DNA of 64,000 bases from DASRIA01 sp963816975 (lineage in GTDB: Bacteria > Actinomycetota > Thermoleophilia > Solirubrobacterales > JBBDJG01), in the NCBI GenBank assembly GCA_963816975.1, contig CAWFMD010000001.1, forward strand, positions 271,722 through 335,721. Reading direction: 5' to 3'. Below the pieces are notes generated by a model. That model saw only the letters and a program-made list of their open reading frames with translations. It did no database searches and was not told the origin of the DNA. Made by a program: the position numbers and the translations under genes. This document shows, piece after piece, positions 37,037 to 45,770 of this stretch (positions are counted from its first letter, which is position 1; every line of letters begins with the position of its first letter).

Positions 37037-37043
37037 GGACGAG

Positions 37044-37053
37044 ACTCTATGTT
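37044..37053. promoter_or_regulatory. Overlapping divergent -10 elements, both leaderless
   Basis: On the minus strand TAGAGT (37049-37044) sits seven bases before GTG 37036. On the plus strand TATGTT (37048-37053) sits six bases before ATG 37060. The two boxes share two bases, so the divergent genes probably cannot be transcribed at the same moment. Confidence 0.45.
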
Positions 37054-37059
37054 CTCGAG

Positions 37060-38310
37060 ATGATTGCCCGTCGGTGGAGAGTGCCGATCGCCGTCGTGGT
37101 CGCACTCCTGGTTGCCGAGGGAGCGGTGCTCCTGCTGCGCCCGGCGCAGGACCTCGACCCCGTGTCGGTGCCGGTGACGAGCGTGTTTCGCCCGGCCCAG
37201 GTGGAGCGCGCCCGCGACTACGCGGGCGGCCAGCGTCTGCTGGGGCTGGGGGCGATCGCGGCTCAGGGAGCTGTCCTGGCGCTGCTGGTGCTGCGCCCGC
37301 CGCGGCGGGCGGTGGGCGTGCTCGAGCGCGCCGCGCGGGGGCGCGCGGCGGGTGCCACCGCGCTCGTGGGAGGCGGCCTGATGCTGGCGCTCACCCTCGC
37401 CGCGCTGCCCTTTGCAGCCGTTGCGCACGAGCGCGCGGTGGACTTCGGCAAGTCCACCCAGTCATGGCTGGAATGGGCGGGCGACCACCTCACGTCGACC
37501 GCGATCACCGTCGTACTGGCGGCGGCGGGGGCGGCGCTGTTCGCCGGGCTGATGCGGCGCTACCCGCGGCGGTGGTGGCTGGCCGGCACGGCCGCGGTGG
37601 TCTGCATCGAGGTGCTGTTCGTATGGTTCGCGCCCGTCGCGCTCGATCCGGTCCTCAACGACTACCGCGATCTGCCGCAGGGTCGTACGCGGACCGACGT
37701 CGAGACGCTCGCGCGCCGCGCCGGCGTGGATGTGGGGAGCGTGCTCGTGGTCGACGCCTCGCGCCGCACGACCGGCGCCAACGCGTATGTCGACGGGCTC
37801 GGGCACACCAAGCGCGTGGTGCTGTACGACACGCTGCTGGACCGCTTCACCGCGGATCAGGTGCGCCTCGTGGTGGCCCACGAGCTGGGCCACGTCAAGC
37901 ACCGCGACCTGCAGCGCGGCATGCTGTGGGTGGCGCTCGCCGCTCCGGGTGCGATGGTCGTCGTGATGCTGCTCACGCGGCGGTGGAGCGCGCGCGCCGG
38001 GACGGTGCCCGGAAGCGCAGCCTCGCTGCCCGCGTTTGCGCTGGCCCTTGCGCTGGTCTCGTTTGCGATCTCGATCGTGTCGAACCAGCTGTCGCGGGCG
38101 GTCGAGGCGGACGCGGACGCGTACTCATTGCGCCTGACGGGCGAGCCGCGCGCATTCGTCGCCATGGAGCGCAAGCTGGCGCGCGTGAACCTGACCGACC
38201 CCGATCCACCGCGGCTCTCCCGCTTCCTGTTTGCCACCCATCCCTCCGTCGTGCAGCGGATCGGCGCCGCCCTCGACTTCGAGCGGGGCAGCGGGACACC
38301 TGACGGCTAG
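37060..38310 (+). CDS. M48-family membrane metalloprotease (Ste24-like)
   Basis: This 416-residue protein has about seven membrane segments and a zinc-protease motif VVAHELGHVKHRD, with the downstream EADADAYSLRLTGEP supplying the third ligand. It resembles CAAX prenyl protease/Ste24-type M48 enzymes that act on membrane or exported proteins. The ATG 37060 has TATGTT six bases upstream. Its last four bases overlap the end of the convergent GGDEF gene. Confidence 0.9.
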   Translation: MIARRWRVPIAVVVALLVAEGAVLLLRPAQDLDPVSVPVTSVFRPAQVERARDYAGGQRLLGLGAIAAQGAVLALLVLRPPRRAVGVLERAARGRAAGATALVGGGLMLALTLAALPFAAVAHERAVDFGKSTQSWLEWAGDHLTSTAITVVLAAAGAALFAGLMRRYPRRWWLAGTAAVVCIEVLFVWFAPVALDPVLNDYRDLPQGRTRTDVETLARRAGVDVGSVLVVDASRRTTGANAYVDGLGHTKRVVLYDTLLDRFTADQVRLVVAHELGHVKHRDLQRGMLWVALAAPGAMVVVMLLTRRWSARAGTVPGSAASLPAFALALALVSFAISIVSNQLSRAVEADADAYSLRLTGEPRAFVAMERKLARVNLTDPDPPRLSRFLFATHPSVVQRIGAALDFERGSGTPDG

Positions 38311-40793
38311 CGGCGCGGCGGGAACCGCAGGCGCCGTCGCCGGCGCGCTTCGGTGAGCGCGGCGGTGCCCTCGTCGGCGGCCTCGTCCGCGGCCTCGTCC
38401 GCGGCCTCGTCCGGATAGTCCTCCGGTTCCGTTGGCGGCTCGCCCTCGCTCGCCGCGACCTCGTCGAGCGCGACCGCCTCCGCCTCGTCGAACCGCTCCG
38501 CGTCCTGCTCGTCGTCTTCGCGCCCGTCCGGCTCGGGTTCGGGCTGCGGCTGCGGCTCGGCTCCCGGTTCGTCGGGCTCCTCGGTGATCACGGGGCCCTC
38601 GGCGCGCTCGACCACCAGGGCCTCCTCGATCGAGATCTCGCTCGCCATCTCCTGGACCGCCAGTTGCTCCTCGGCGGACGGCCCGAAAGCACGCGGCAAC
38701 TCGGCAGGCGGCTCATCACCGCCGGGCTCGGACTCCTCGCCGGGCTCGGACTCCTCGCCGGGCTCGCTCGCGCCGCGGAACACCTCGTGGCGCGCGCGGC
38801 CCTTGCGCTTCGCCTGGTACATCGCGGTGTCCGAGTCGCGCAACAGCTCGTCGGGCGTCGTCTGGGGCCCGCTGCTGACGGCGATGCCGACGCTCACGGT
38901 GACGGTCGCGTCCTGGCCCGCGACCCGGAAGGGGTCCTGCAGCGACGCCGCGATGCGCTCGGCCACGGCGATCGCGTAGCGCACGTCGGCGATGTCCTCC
39001 AGCAGCACGGTGAACTCGTCGCCGCCGAGCCGGGCGACCGTGTCCTCGGGCCGCACGCAGGCCTTGATGCGCTGCGCGACCGCCGTCAGGAGTTGATCGC
39101 CGGCCTCGTGCCCGAAGCTGTCGTTGATCGGCTTGAAGTCGTCGAGGTCGAGAAACAGCACGGCCACCGCCGCCTTGCGCCGGCTCGTGCGCGCGAGCGC
39201 GTGCTCGAGGCGGTCGGCGAACAGGGCCCGGTTGGGAAGCTCGGTCAGACTGTCATGGAAGGCCTGGTGCGCAAGCTCCTCCAGCCGTTCCTGCTCGGCG
39301 GCCCTCAGCGCCGCGTTCTCGACCACCAGTGTTCCCTCGAGGGCCAGCTGCTCGACCAGGCGACGCTCCTCGTTGCTCCAGGGGCGTGGGGTGTGGGGGT
39401 GACCGAGGATCACGAGGCCCAGCGGCCGCGTGGCCGAGACCAGCGGCACCACCACATAGGACTTGAGCGAGAGCGCCTCGACGAGGTCCGCGGGCAGCAG
39501 GCGGCTGGCGTGCGCGTTCTCGACGAAGATCGGCTTGGGCCGGTGCGCGGTGATGCTCCACGCGCGGAAGTCCTGCTCGGGCACGCGGCCCGCGAGCTCG
39601 CCGAAGCGGTCCTCGAACGTGCCATCCGCCCCGACCGTGAGCACGTGCTCGACGCGGTCATGCTCGTCGCGCAGCAGCAGGGTGGCGGTCTCGGCCTCGA
39701 CCGCGTCACGCGTCACGCGGGCCAGCACCTCGCCGGCCTCGGCCACGGACGTGGCACGCGCTCCCTCCTCGAGCAGGTGACGGATCGCGGTCGCGGCGCG
39801 CAGGTGCCAGGTGCGCTCGTCCCCGGTGCGCGCCTGCTCGACCGTGGGCGCCACGTGTGCGGCGGCAGTTACGGTGAGCCGCACGTCGTCGCTCGAGAAG
39901 CGGTCCGGCAGCGGGTCGTCGAGCACGATCACCCCGCTCGCGCCGGGCGATGTGCCCAGCGGCACGGCCAGCAGCGACTGCACGTCGAAGCTGCTCGCCG
40001 CCCACGTGCCCATCAGCGGGTCATCCGCGCCGTTCACGACCACCGGCTCACCCGAGTCGCGGGCAACCTGTACGGCGGGCTGCGGCGACGGCGATTGCCG
40101 GATCGCGTCCCACTCGGCGATGTCGCGCGCGCCGTCCGCGTGGCGCGAGGCGCGCGGCACGAGCCGTCCGTCCTCCTCCAGCAGCACGGTCGCGCGCCGC
40201 ACTCCCAGCGCACGGGCCATGCGCTCGCACAAGACGGCCAGCATCTCGTCGAGCGACGGCGCCCTGGTGGTCTGCTCGGTCAGCTCCAGCAGGAAAGACG
40301 TCTCGGACTGGTGGCGGTCGCTCTCGAGCATGCTCCCGGCGCGCGCCACGGCGGCGGCGACCATCGCCAGGAGCGACAGCAGCTCGGCGCCGGCGTCGCG
40401 CGGGGCGGGTTCGATCGAGACCATCCCGACGGTCCCCCCGGCGATCAGCGGCTCGAAGCGCACGGAGCTCATCCCGAAGTCGGCGGCCAGCTCGGCGGGG
40501 ATGCGATCGTCGTCCTGCGCGTCCTCGATCTCGACCGGCCGGCTCTCGAGCAGCACGGCGACCGCGGCGGGCATGTCGGCAAGGGGGATGCTGAGCCATC
40601 CCGGCGGGATCTCCTCGATCCCGGACGGGCTGTCCACGGCCATCGGAAAGACCGCCTGGCGTGGAGCGTCGTACAGCCATGCGGTCACGCGTTCCGCGTC
40701 GACCGCCTGTCTGACCGCCGCGCACAGCCGCTGGACCCACTCGCTGGCCTCCTGCCGTGCAGCAGCTCGCTTTTCCACAGATCCGCCTGCCAT
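38307..40793 (-). CDS. GAF-GGDEF diguanylate cyclase with acidic repeat tail
   Basis: This soluble 828-residue protein has an N-terminal GAF-like region (about 15-150), further GAF-type domains (about 165-330 and 350-505), and a GGDEF domain (about 520-680) with RLGGDEF and an RPED inhibitory site five residues before it. The last 150 residues are very acidic and low in complexity, with tandem PGEESE and DEAADEA repeats. It probably makes cyclic di-GMP in response to cytoplasmic ligands. GGAGG lies just upstream of ATG 40793. There is no membrane segment, unlike the other two cyclases here. Confidence 0.85.
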   Translation of the reverse strand: MAGGSVEKRAAARQEASEWVQRLCAAVRQAVDAERVTAWLYDAPRQAVFPMAVDSPSGIEEIPPGWLSIPLADMPAAVAVLLESRPVEIEDAQDDDRIPAELAADFGMSSVRFEPLIAGGTVGMVSIEPAPRDAGAELLSLLAMVAAAVARAGSMLESDRHQSETSFLLELTEQTTRAPSLDEMLAVLCERMARALGVRRATVLLEEDGRLVPRASRHADGARDIAEWDAIRQSPSPQPAVQVARDSGEPVVVNGADDPLMGTWAASSFDVQSLLAVPLGTSPGASGVIVLDDPLPDRFSSDDVRLTVTAAAHVAPTVEQARTGDERTWHLRAATAIRHLLEEGARATSVAEAGEVLARVTRDAVEAETATLLLRDEHDRVEHVLTVGADGTFEDRFGELAGRVPEQDFRAWSITAHRPKPIFVENAHASRLLPADLVEALSLKSYVVVPLVSATRPLGLVILGHPHTPRPWSNEERRLVEQLALEGTLVVENAALRAAEQERLEELAHQAFHDSLTELPNRALFADRLEHALARTSRRKAAVAVLFLDLDDFKPINDSFGHEAGDQLLTAVAQRIKACVRPEDTVARLGGDEFTVLLEDIADVRYAIAVAERIAASLQDPFRVAGQDATVTVSVGIAVSSGPQTTPDELLRDSDTAMYQAKRKGRARHEVFRGASEPGEESEPGEESEPGGDEPPAELPRAFGPSAEEQLAVQEMASEISIEEALVVERAEGPVITEEPDEPGAEPQPQPEPEPDGREDDEQDAERFDEAEAVALDEVAASEGEPPTEPEDYPDEAADEAADEAADEGTAALTEARRRRRLRFPPRR
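38377..38412 (-). repeat. Three 12-base tandem units in the acidic tail
   Basis: GCGGCCTCGTCC is repeated three times in frame, encoding the D-E-A-A repeat of the GGDEF protein tail. Copy number could vary by slippage without a frameshift. Confidence 0.8.
38721..38766 (-). repeat. 18-base tandem repeat, two and a half copies
   Basis: GCCGGGCTCGGACTCCTC occurs twice plus a partial third copy, encoding repeated E-E-S-E-P-G in the acidic tail of the GGDEF protein. It stays in frame. Confidence 0.8.
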
Positions 40794-40897
40794 GGCCTCC
40801 GCCCGAACGCCGCTTCGTTCCTATCTACACCCTAAAGCGCCGGGGCCCCCGCCGCACCCCGGGTTTTTCGGGGCGCAGGCGGATCCGGGATGGATCG

Positions 40898-41233
40898 CTA
40901 GGCCGTGGAGGAGTGGCTGCGCTCGTCGCCGCCGGTGGTGTCGCTGCCGCGGTACTCGGGGAGATTCTTGATCCCCTCGCGAGTGGACCACTTCGAGTAG
41001 TTGTCCTCGAGTGCGTCGATCAGCTCCCGCACGAACTTGGGGGAGGCGCTGATCCGTGACACCACGACCCCCGGGATCTCGTCCTCGTCGACCTCGTGGT
41101 CGAGCCGCGCGAAGGTCATCGTGAACTCATAGTCGGAATGGCTGATGTTCGCGAAGTTCGCGTATGCGCCCGCCATCGTCTCGGGCGACATGTGCATGTT
41201 GATGTGTCGCTCGCGCTCGTTCTCGTCGCTCAA
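40898..41233 (-). CDS. DUF3467 family protein
   Basis: The 111-residue protein matches the DUF3467 pattern: an N-terminal strand leading to GAYANFANISHSDYEFTMTF, a basic/hydrophobic core, and VSRISASPKFVRELIDALEDN. The family is widespread in bacteria and has no established function. It starts with TTG 41233 after AAGG. It is divergent from rlmH, with only 20 bases between the start codons. Confidence 0.8.
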   Translation of the reverse strand: MSDENERERHINMHMSPETMAGAYANFANISHSDYEFTMTFARLDHEVDEDEIPGVVVSRISASPKFVRELIDALEDNYSKWSTREGIKNLPEYRGSDTTGGDERSHSSTA

Positions 41234-41241
41234 CTCGCCTT

Positions 41242-41247
41242 TAGTAT
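41242..41247 (+). promoter_or_regulatory. -10 element, leaderless start of rlmH
   Basis: TAGTAT is six bases upstream of GTG 41254, with no Shine-Dalgarno sequence. Confidence 0.45.
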
Positions 41248-41253
41248 CGCACT

Positions 41254-41715
41254 GTGCGGCTGGTCCTCATCTGCATAGGCAAGATCCGGCCGCCGTTCGC
41301 CGACGACATCGCCCATTACAAGCGGCTTCTGGCGCGCCACGCGAGATTGGAGGTGGTCGAGCTGCCGGATGCCGGCGCCGACCCGGCGCGCGCCGGCGAG
41401 GTCCTGGCGCGGGAGGGCGAGGCGATCCTGAAACGGATTCCGGCCGGCGCCCACGTGTGCGCGCTCGACAGTGGGGGAGAGCAGCTCACGAGCGAGCAGC
41501 TGGCGGCGTTCATCGCGGAGCGGCGGATGGCCCGCGCTGACGTGTGCTTCGTCGTCGGGGGCCCGCTTGGCCTGGACGCCGCGGTGAAGGAGCGCGCCCA
41601 GCGCAGCCTCGCCCTGGGCCGCATCACGCTGCCACATCAGCTGGCGCGCGTCGTGCTGATGGAGCAGCTGTTTCGCGCTCACAAGATCCTTGCGGGCGAG
41701 CCGTACCATTACTGA
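41254..41715 (+). CDS. rlmH: 23S rRNA pseudouridine1915 N3-methyltransferase RlmH
   Basis: RlmH methylates pseudouridine in helix 69 of 23S rRNA. The 153-residue product is full length and has the SPOUT knot motifs CALDSGG, CFVVGGPLGL and the C-terminal LPHQLARVVLMEQLFRAHKI followed by GEPYHY, which is diagnostic for the family. GTG 41254 is the start, six bases after TAGTAT. It is followed by the channel-like gene. Confidence 0.95.
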   Translation: MRLVLICIGKIRPPFADDIAHYKRLLARHARLEVVELPDAGADPARAGEVLAREGEAILKRIPAGAHVCALDSGGEQLTSEQLAAFIAERRMARADVCFVVGGPLGLDAAVKERAQRSLALGRITLPHQLARVVLMEQLFRAHKILAGEPYHY

Positions 41716-41736
41716 TCGTCCAGCCGGGGGAGGGGA

Positions 41737-42621
41737 GTGCCGCACCGAGCACCGATAGTCGAGCGCTTCGAGCACCGTGTGGGGCTGTGGCCGCGTCCCG
41801 GCCCCGCGGCCGCTCGTCGCGAGATGGGTTTCTTCCTGCACCGCATCGCCCTGCTGATGAGCGCCGTGGGAGTGCTGGTGCTGGGGGGAGCGGCGGCGCT
41901 CGCCGGATTCGAGGACGTCTCCTACTGGCGGGGCGTGACGTGGTCGCTCGACACCGTCAGCACGATCGGCGCCGCGCCGCACCCGACGTCCCTGGGCGGC
42001 GACGCGACCAAGATCGGACTGACGATCTTCGGCGTGGGTACGATGTTCTTCCTACTCGTCACGCTCACGGAGCTGTTCATCGCGGGCGACCTCTCGGGAG
42101 TACTCGCCGAACGCCGCATGCAGAGCAAGATCGCCCAGCTCAAGGACCACTACCTGATCTGCGGGTTCGGCCGTGTCGGCCGCCAGGTCTCCAAGGACCT
42201 GCAGCGCGCCGGTGTGCCGTTCGTCGTGATCGACGACAACCCGGACGTGCGCGCGGACATGGATGAGCTGGACGTGCTGCACATCGATGGCCGCGGATCG
42301 GACGACGAGGTCATGCTGGAGGCGGGAATCGAGCGGGCGCGGGCGGTCGTCGCCTGCGTCGACTCCGATGCGGAGAACATCTTCGCAACGCTGACCGCGC
42401 GCGAGCTGCGGCCCGATATCCCGATCGTGGCTCGGGCGGCCGTGGAGTCCTCCGAGCGCAAGCTGATCCGCGCCGGGGCCAACGAGGTGGTCTCGCCATA
42501 CAAGGCGAGCGGGCGCACCATGGCGAGCCTGGCGCTGATCGAGCGCGGTGACGAGTCCGCCTCGGCGCAGATGCGCGACGGCGCCGCGGTCACCTCTCCC
42601 CGCTCCACGACCCCGACGTGA
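41737..42621 (+). CDS. Two-TM channel-like protein with TrkA-N domain
   Basis: The 294-residue protein has two membrane helices (about 35-58 and 85-112) with a pore-like loop between, then a TrkA-N/RCK Rossmann domain (ICGFGRVGRQVSKDL, VVIDDNPD, DGRGSDDEVM). The layout is that of a K+ channel or NAD-gated channel. However, the filter region reads TVSTIGAAP, without the GYG of K+-selective pores, so selectivity is uncertain. The start is GTG 41737 after GGGGAGGGG. It overlaps argS by four bases. Confidence 0.8.
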   Translation: MPHRAPIVERFEHRVGLWPRPGPAAARREMGFFLHRIALLMSAVGVLVLGGAAALAGFEDVSYWRGVTWSLDTVSTIGAAPHPTSLGGDATKIGLTIFGVGTMFFLLVTLTELFIAGDLSGVLAERRMQSKIAQLKDHYLICGFGRVGRQVSKDLQRAGVPFVVIDDNPDVRADMDELDVLHIDGRGSDDEVMLEAGIERARAVVACVDSDAENIFATLTARELRPDIPIVARAAVESSERKLIRAGANEVVSPYKASGRTMASLALIERGDESASAQMRDGAAVTSPRSTTPT

Positions 42622-44288
42622 GCGCGCGCTCGAATCCGCAGCCGTCCCCTCCGCCGGGGCCGGTCGAGCAGTTGCGGGCGCGCGTCGTCGAGGCCGCCGC
42701 GACCCTGCGCGGAGCGGGCGGGGACAGTGCCGAGCCGGCGCTGGAGCGGCCGCGGCGTCCGGAGTTCGGCGACTTCTCGACCAACGTCGCGATGCTGCTG
42801 GCCCCCTCGCTGAAGGCGCCGCCGCGCGAGGTCGCGGAACGCGTCGGGGGAGCGCTGAACGCGGGGCTGGGCGAGGCGCTCGAGCGCGTGGAGGTCGCGG
42901 GCCCCGGCTTCCTCAACCTCTTTCTCTCCGACGCATGGTTTCGCGACGCGCTCACGGCGGTCAGGGAGCAGGGCGACGCCTTCGGGGCGGGGGCGGTCGC
43001 GCCCGTCGACCGCCGGCGCGTCCTGATCGAGTTCGTGAGCGCCAATCCCACCGGGCCGCTGAACGCGGCCGGCGGGCGACATGCAGCCTACGGAGACGCG
43101 CTGGCGCGGGTGCTCGAGTTCGCCGGGCACGACGTCGAGCGTGAGTACTACATCAACGATCACGGCACGCAGGTCGAGTTGTTCGGCCGCTCGATCGCGG
43201 CGCGGATGACGGGTGCGCCGGTCCCGGACGACGGCTACCGGGGGGAGTACGTGGCGGAGCTTGCCGAGCGCCTGCGCGCGGAAGGGCTCGACCCAACGGA
43301 CGTCGATCAGCTCGCGCGCCGGGGGCTCGAGCTGATGGTCGAGCAGGTGCGCCGCACGCTCGAACGATTCCGCGTGCGCTTCGACCGCTTCTTCTCGGAG
43401 CGCTCGCTGCACGAAGGAGATCGGATCGAACGAGCCCTTGCCGAGCTCGAGCAGGCCGGGCACGTCTACTCGCACGAGGGCGCCACCTGGCTGCGTACCT
43501 CGGAGTTCGGCGACGACAAGGACCGGGTGCTGCGCCGCTCCTCGGGCGAGCTCACCTACTTCGCGTCCGACATCGCCTATCACCAGGACAAGCGCGGGCG
43601 TGGCTACGACCAGCTGATCAACCTGCTGGGCGCCGACCATCACGGCTATCAGGGACGCATGAACGCGCTGTTCGGTGCGCTCGGCGACCCCGAGAAGCTG
43701 GAGCTGATCATCATGCAGCTCGTGCACTTCGTGGAGCGCGGCGAGCGCGCGAAGATGTCCAAGCGCCGCGGGGACTTCGTGACGCTCGATGAGCTGATGG
43801 ACGACATCGGCGTGGACGCCGCCCGCTGGTTCATGCTCGAGCGCTCTCACGACACGACGCTCGACCTCGACCTGGACCTGGCGCGTGAGCGCAGCCAGGA
43901 CAACCCCGTCTATTACGCGCAGTACGCGCACGCGCGGATCGCCGGCATCCTGAGAAACGCAGACACAAAGCGGCTCGCGCATGCCCACTCCGCGGACCTG
44001 TCAACCGGCCACGCGCGGCTCGAGGCCGCGGAGCGCGCCCTCGTGAAGCGCCTGCTCGAGCTGCCGGGCGAGGTCGTGGAGATCGGCGAGCGCCGCGCTC
44101 CCCATCGCCTCACCAAGTACGCGCACGACGTGGCGTCGGACTTCCACGCCTTCTATCGGGACTGCCGCGTGGTGGGGGCCGAGTCGCAGGAGCTGGAGGA
44201 CTTCCGGCTCGTGCTGTGCGAAGCCACGCGGCGGGTGATCGCGCGCGTGCTCGACCTGGCAGGAGTCGAGGCGCCCGAAAGCATGTGA
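42618..44288 (+). CDS. argS: Arginyl-tRNA synthetase
   Basis: ArgS charges tRNA-Arg. The 556-residue protein has the N-terminal Add-1-like region, the catalytic core with FVSANPTGPLNAAGGRH and EYYINDHGTQVE, the KMSKR motif in AKMSKRRGDFVTLDEL, and the C-terminal anticodon-binding DALR domain (about 430-556). The usual HVGH version of the HIGH motif is replaced by NAAG plus GRH. GTG 42618 overlaps the previous stop. The stop overlaps the next start by GTGA. Confidence 0.95.
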   Translation: MSARSNPQPSPPPGPVEQLRARVVEAAATLRGAGGDSAEPALERPRRPEFGDFSTNVAMLLAPSLKAPPREVAERVGGALNAGLGEALERVEVAGPGFLNLFLSDAWFRDALTAVREQGDAFGAGAVAPVDRRRVLIEFVSANPTGPLNAAGGRHAAYGDALARVLEFAGHDVEREYYINDHGTQVELFGRSIAARMTGAPVPDDGYRGEYVAELAERLRAEGLDPTDVDQLARRGLELMVEQVRRTLERFRVRFDRFFSERSLHEGDRIERALAELEQAGHVYSHEGATWLRTSEFGDDKDRVLRRSSGELTYFASDIAYHQDKRGRGYDQLINLLGADHHGYQGRMNALFGALGDPEKLELIIMQLVHFVERGERAKMSKRRGDFVTLDELMDDIGVDAARWFMLERSHDTTLDLDLDLARERSQDNPVYYAQYAHARIAGILRNADTKRLAHAHSADLSTGHARLEAAERALVKRLLELPGEVVEIGERRAPHRLTKYAHDVASDFHAFYRDCRVVGAESQELEDFRLVLCEATRRVIARVLDLAGVEAPESM

Positions 44289-44947
44289 GCGTGGCCGGAC
44301 TCGACCTGCTGGCCCACCGGCTGCGCCCAGCACGGGGTGATGCGGGCGGTGCGCTCGTGCTGCTGCATGGCCGCGGCGTGGACGAGTCCGACCTCTATCC
44401 GCTGCTGGACGCGCTCGACCCCGCGGCGCGCCTGCTGGGCGCCACTCCGCGCGCCCCGTTGACGTTGCCCCCCGGCGGCCACCACTGGTACATCGTGGAG
44501 CGGGTCGGCTTCCCGCACCGGGAGACATTCACGGAGAGCTACGAGCTGCTCGTCACCTGGCTCGCCGCGCTTGCCGACGTTGGCGGCGTGCCCTGGGAGC
44601 GCACAGTGATCGGCGGCTTCTCGCAGGGCGCCGTGATGGCCTACGCGCTGGCGCTCGGCGCCGGGCGCCCCTCCCCGGCCGGGTTGCTGGCGATGAGCGG
44701 GTTCGTACCGCAGGTCGAGGGCTTCGGGCTCGATCTCGAGCGCCCAAAGGTGCCGATCGCGGTCACCCACGGCTCGCGCGATCCGATCATCGGCGTGGAG
44801 TTCGCCCGGGCCGCGCGCCAGCGCCTCGAAGCAGCCGGGAACCGCCTGCTGTACCGCGAGTCGCCGATCGGCCACGGCATCGACCCGGCCGTGCTTCCGG
44901 ACCTGCAGGCGTGGCTGACGGCGACCGTGGACCTGGCGTCGACCTGA
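44285..44947 (+). CDS. Alpha/beta-hydrolase, phospholipase/carboxylesterase type
   Basis: The 220-residue protein belongs to the phospholipase/carboxylesterase (YpfH/EstB-like) alpha/beta-hydrolase group. It has the oxyanion-hole segment LLHGRGVDESD, the nucleophile Ser in GGFSQGAVMA, the catalytic Asp in HGSRDPII and His in IGHGI. It starts at GTG 44285 in a GTGA overlap with argS. It is probably a small esterase; the substrate is unknown. Confidence 0.9.
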   Translation: MSVAGLDLLAHRLRPARGDAGGALVLLHGRGVDESDLYPLLDALDPAARLLGATPRAPLTLPPGGHHWYIVERVGFPHRETFTESYELLVTWLAALADVGGVPWERTVIGGFSQGAVMAYALALGAGRPSPAGLLAMSGFVPQVEGFGLDLERPKVPIAVTHGSRDPIIGVEFARAARQRLEAAGNRLLYRESPIGHGIDPAVLPDLQAWLTATVDLAST

Positions 44948-45001
44948 GCGGGCTCCAGCGTGCCGCCACCGACGATCTCGCGATCGAAATCGTCGACCGT
45001 T

Positions 45002-45757
45002 CTAGATGTCCTGCCAGAAGTTGAGGCCCCAGTCGTCGAGCAACTGCTGGGCCTCGATGTTGAGGCGAAACAGCTCGCCGCTGAAGACGAGCACGCCGAT
45101 CGCGATCAGCAGCGCACCGGCCACGCCGTTGATCACGGCGTAGTGGCGCCGAATCCAGGCAAACGCGGTGGTCATGCGGGTGAAGGCGACGGCTGTCAGG
45201 AAGAAGGGGACGCCCAGCCCCAGTGAGTACACGGCGAGCAGCCCGCCGCCCTCGGCGACGGAGTCGCGCGTCGCGGCCAGGCCCAGGATCGAGGCCAGCG
45301 CCGGGCCGACGCAGGGCGTCCAGGCGATCGCGAACGCGGCCCCGGCGACCAGCGGCCCGCCGCTGCCGGCTCGCTGCGCGAGCGCGTCGATGCGCCACTC
45401 GCGATTCAGCATCGGAACGACCAGCGCCAGCAGGAACAGCGCGCCCATCGCGATGATCGCGACTCCCGCGACCTTTTCCAGCGTCTGCCGGTTGTCCGAC
45501 AGCGCGCTGCCGACGCCGGTCGCGGTCATCCCGAGCAGGATGAAGATCGCGCTGAACGTCGCGATGAACAGACTTGCGCGCACCAGCACGCCGCGCAGCT
45601 GGGCGCCCCGTGGCCCGCGCAGCTCCCCGGGCGTCAGCCCGCAGACCGTCGAAAGGTAGCCGGGCACCAGCGGCAGCACGCAGGGTGACAGGAACGACGC
45701 CAGGCCGGCCGCGAAAGCGAGACCGATGCTGGGCGTCGTATCGGCGATCACGAGCAC
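45002..45757 (-). CDS. ccdA: Cytochrome c biogenesis protein CcdA-like
   Basis: CcdA passes reducing power from cytoplasmic thioredoxin across the membrane for cytochrome c maturation. The 251-residue product has six membrane segments, with the two redox Cys in FLSPCVLPLVPGYLS and AWTPCVGPALAS, both in the expected Pro-rich settings. I use GTG 45757, 13 bases after the ccmH stop; a GTG at 45751 is equally possible. It is in an operon with ccmH. Confidence 0.9.
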   Translation of the reverse strand: MLVIADTTPSIGLAFAAGLASFLSPCVLPLVPGYLSTVCGLTPGELRGPRGAQLRGVLVRASLFIATFSAIFILLGMTATGVGSALSDNRQTLEKVAGVAIIAMGALFLLALVVPMLNREWRIDALAQRAGSGGPLVAGAAFAIAWTPCVGPALASILGLAATRDSVAEGGGLLAVYSLGLGVPFFLTAVAFTRMTTAFAWIRRHYAVINGVAGALLIAIGVLVFSGELFRLNIEAQQLLDDWGLNFWQDI

Positions 45758-45770
45758 CGCGTCGTGGCGC

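Noticed and set aside
44971..44994. Terminator between the esterase and ccdA genes
   Set aside because: GACGAT pairs with ATCGTC, but the stem is short, the loop is long and there is no T-run.
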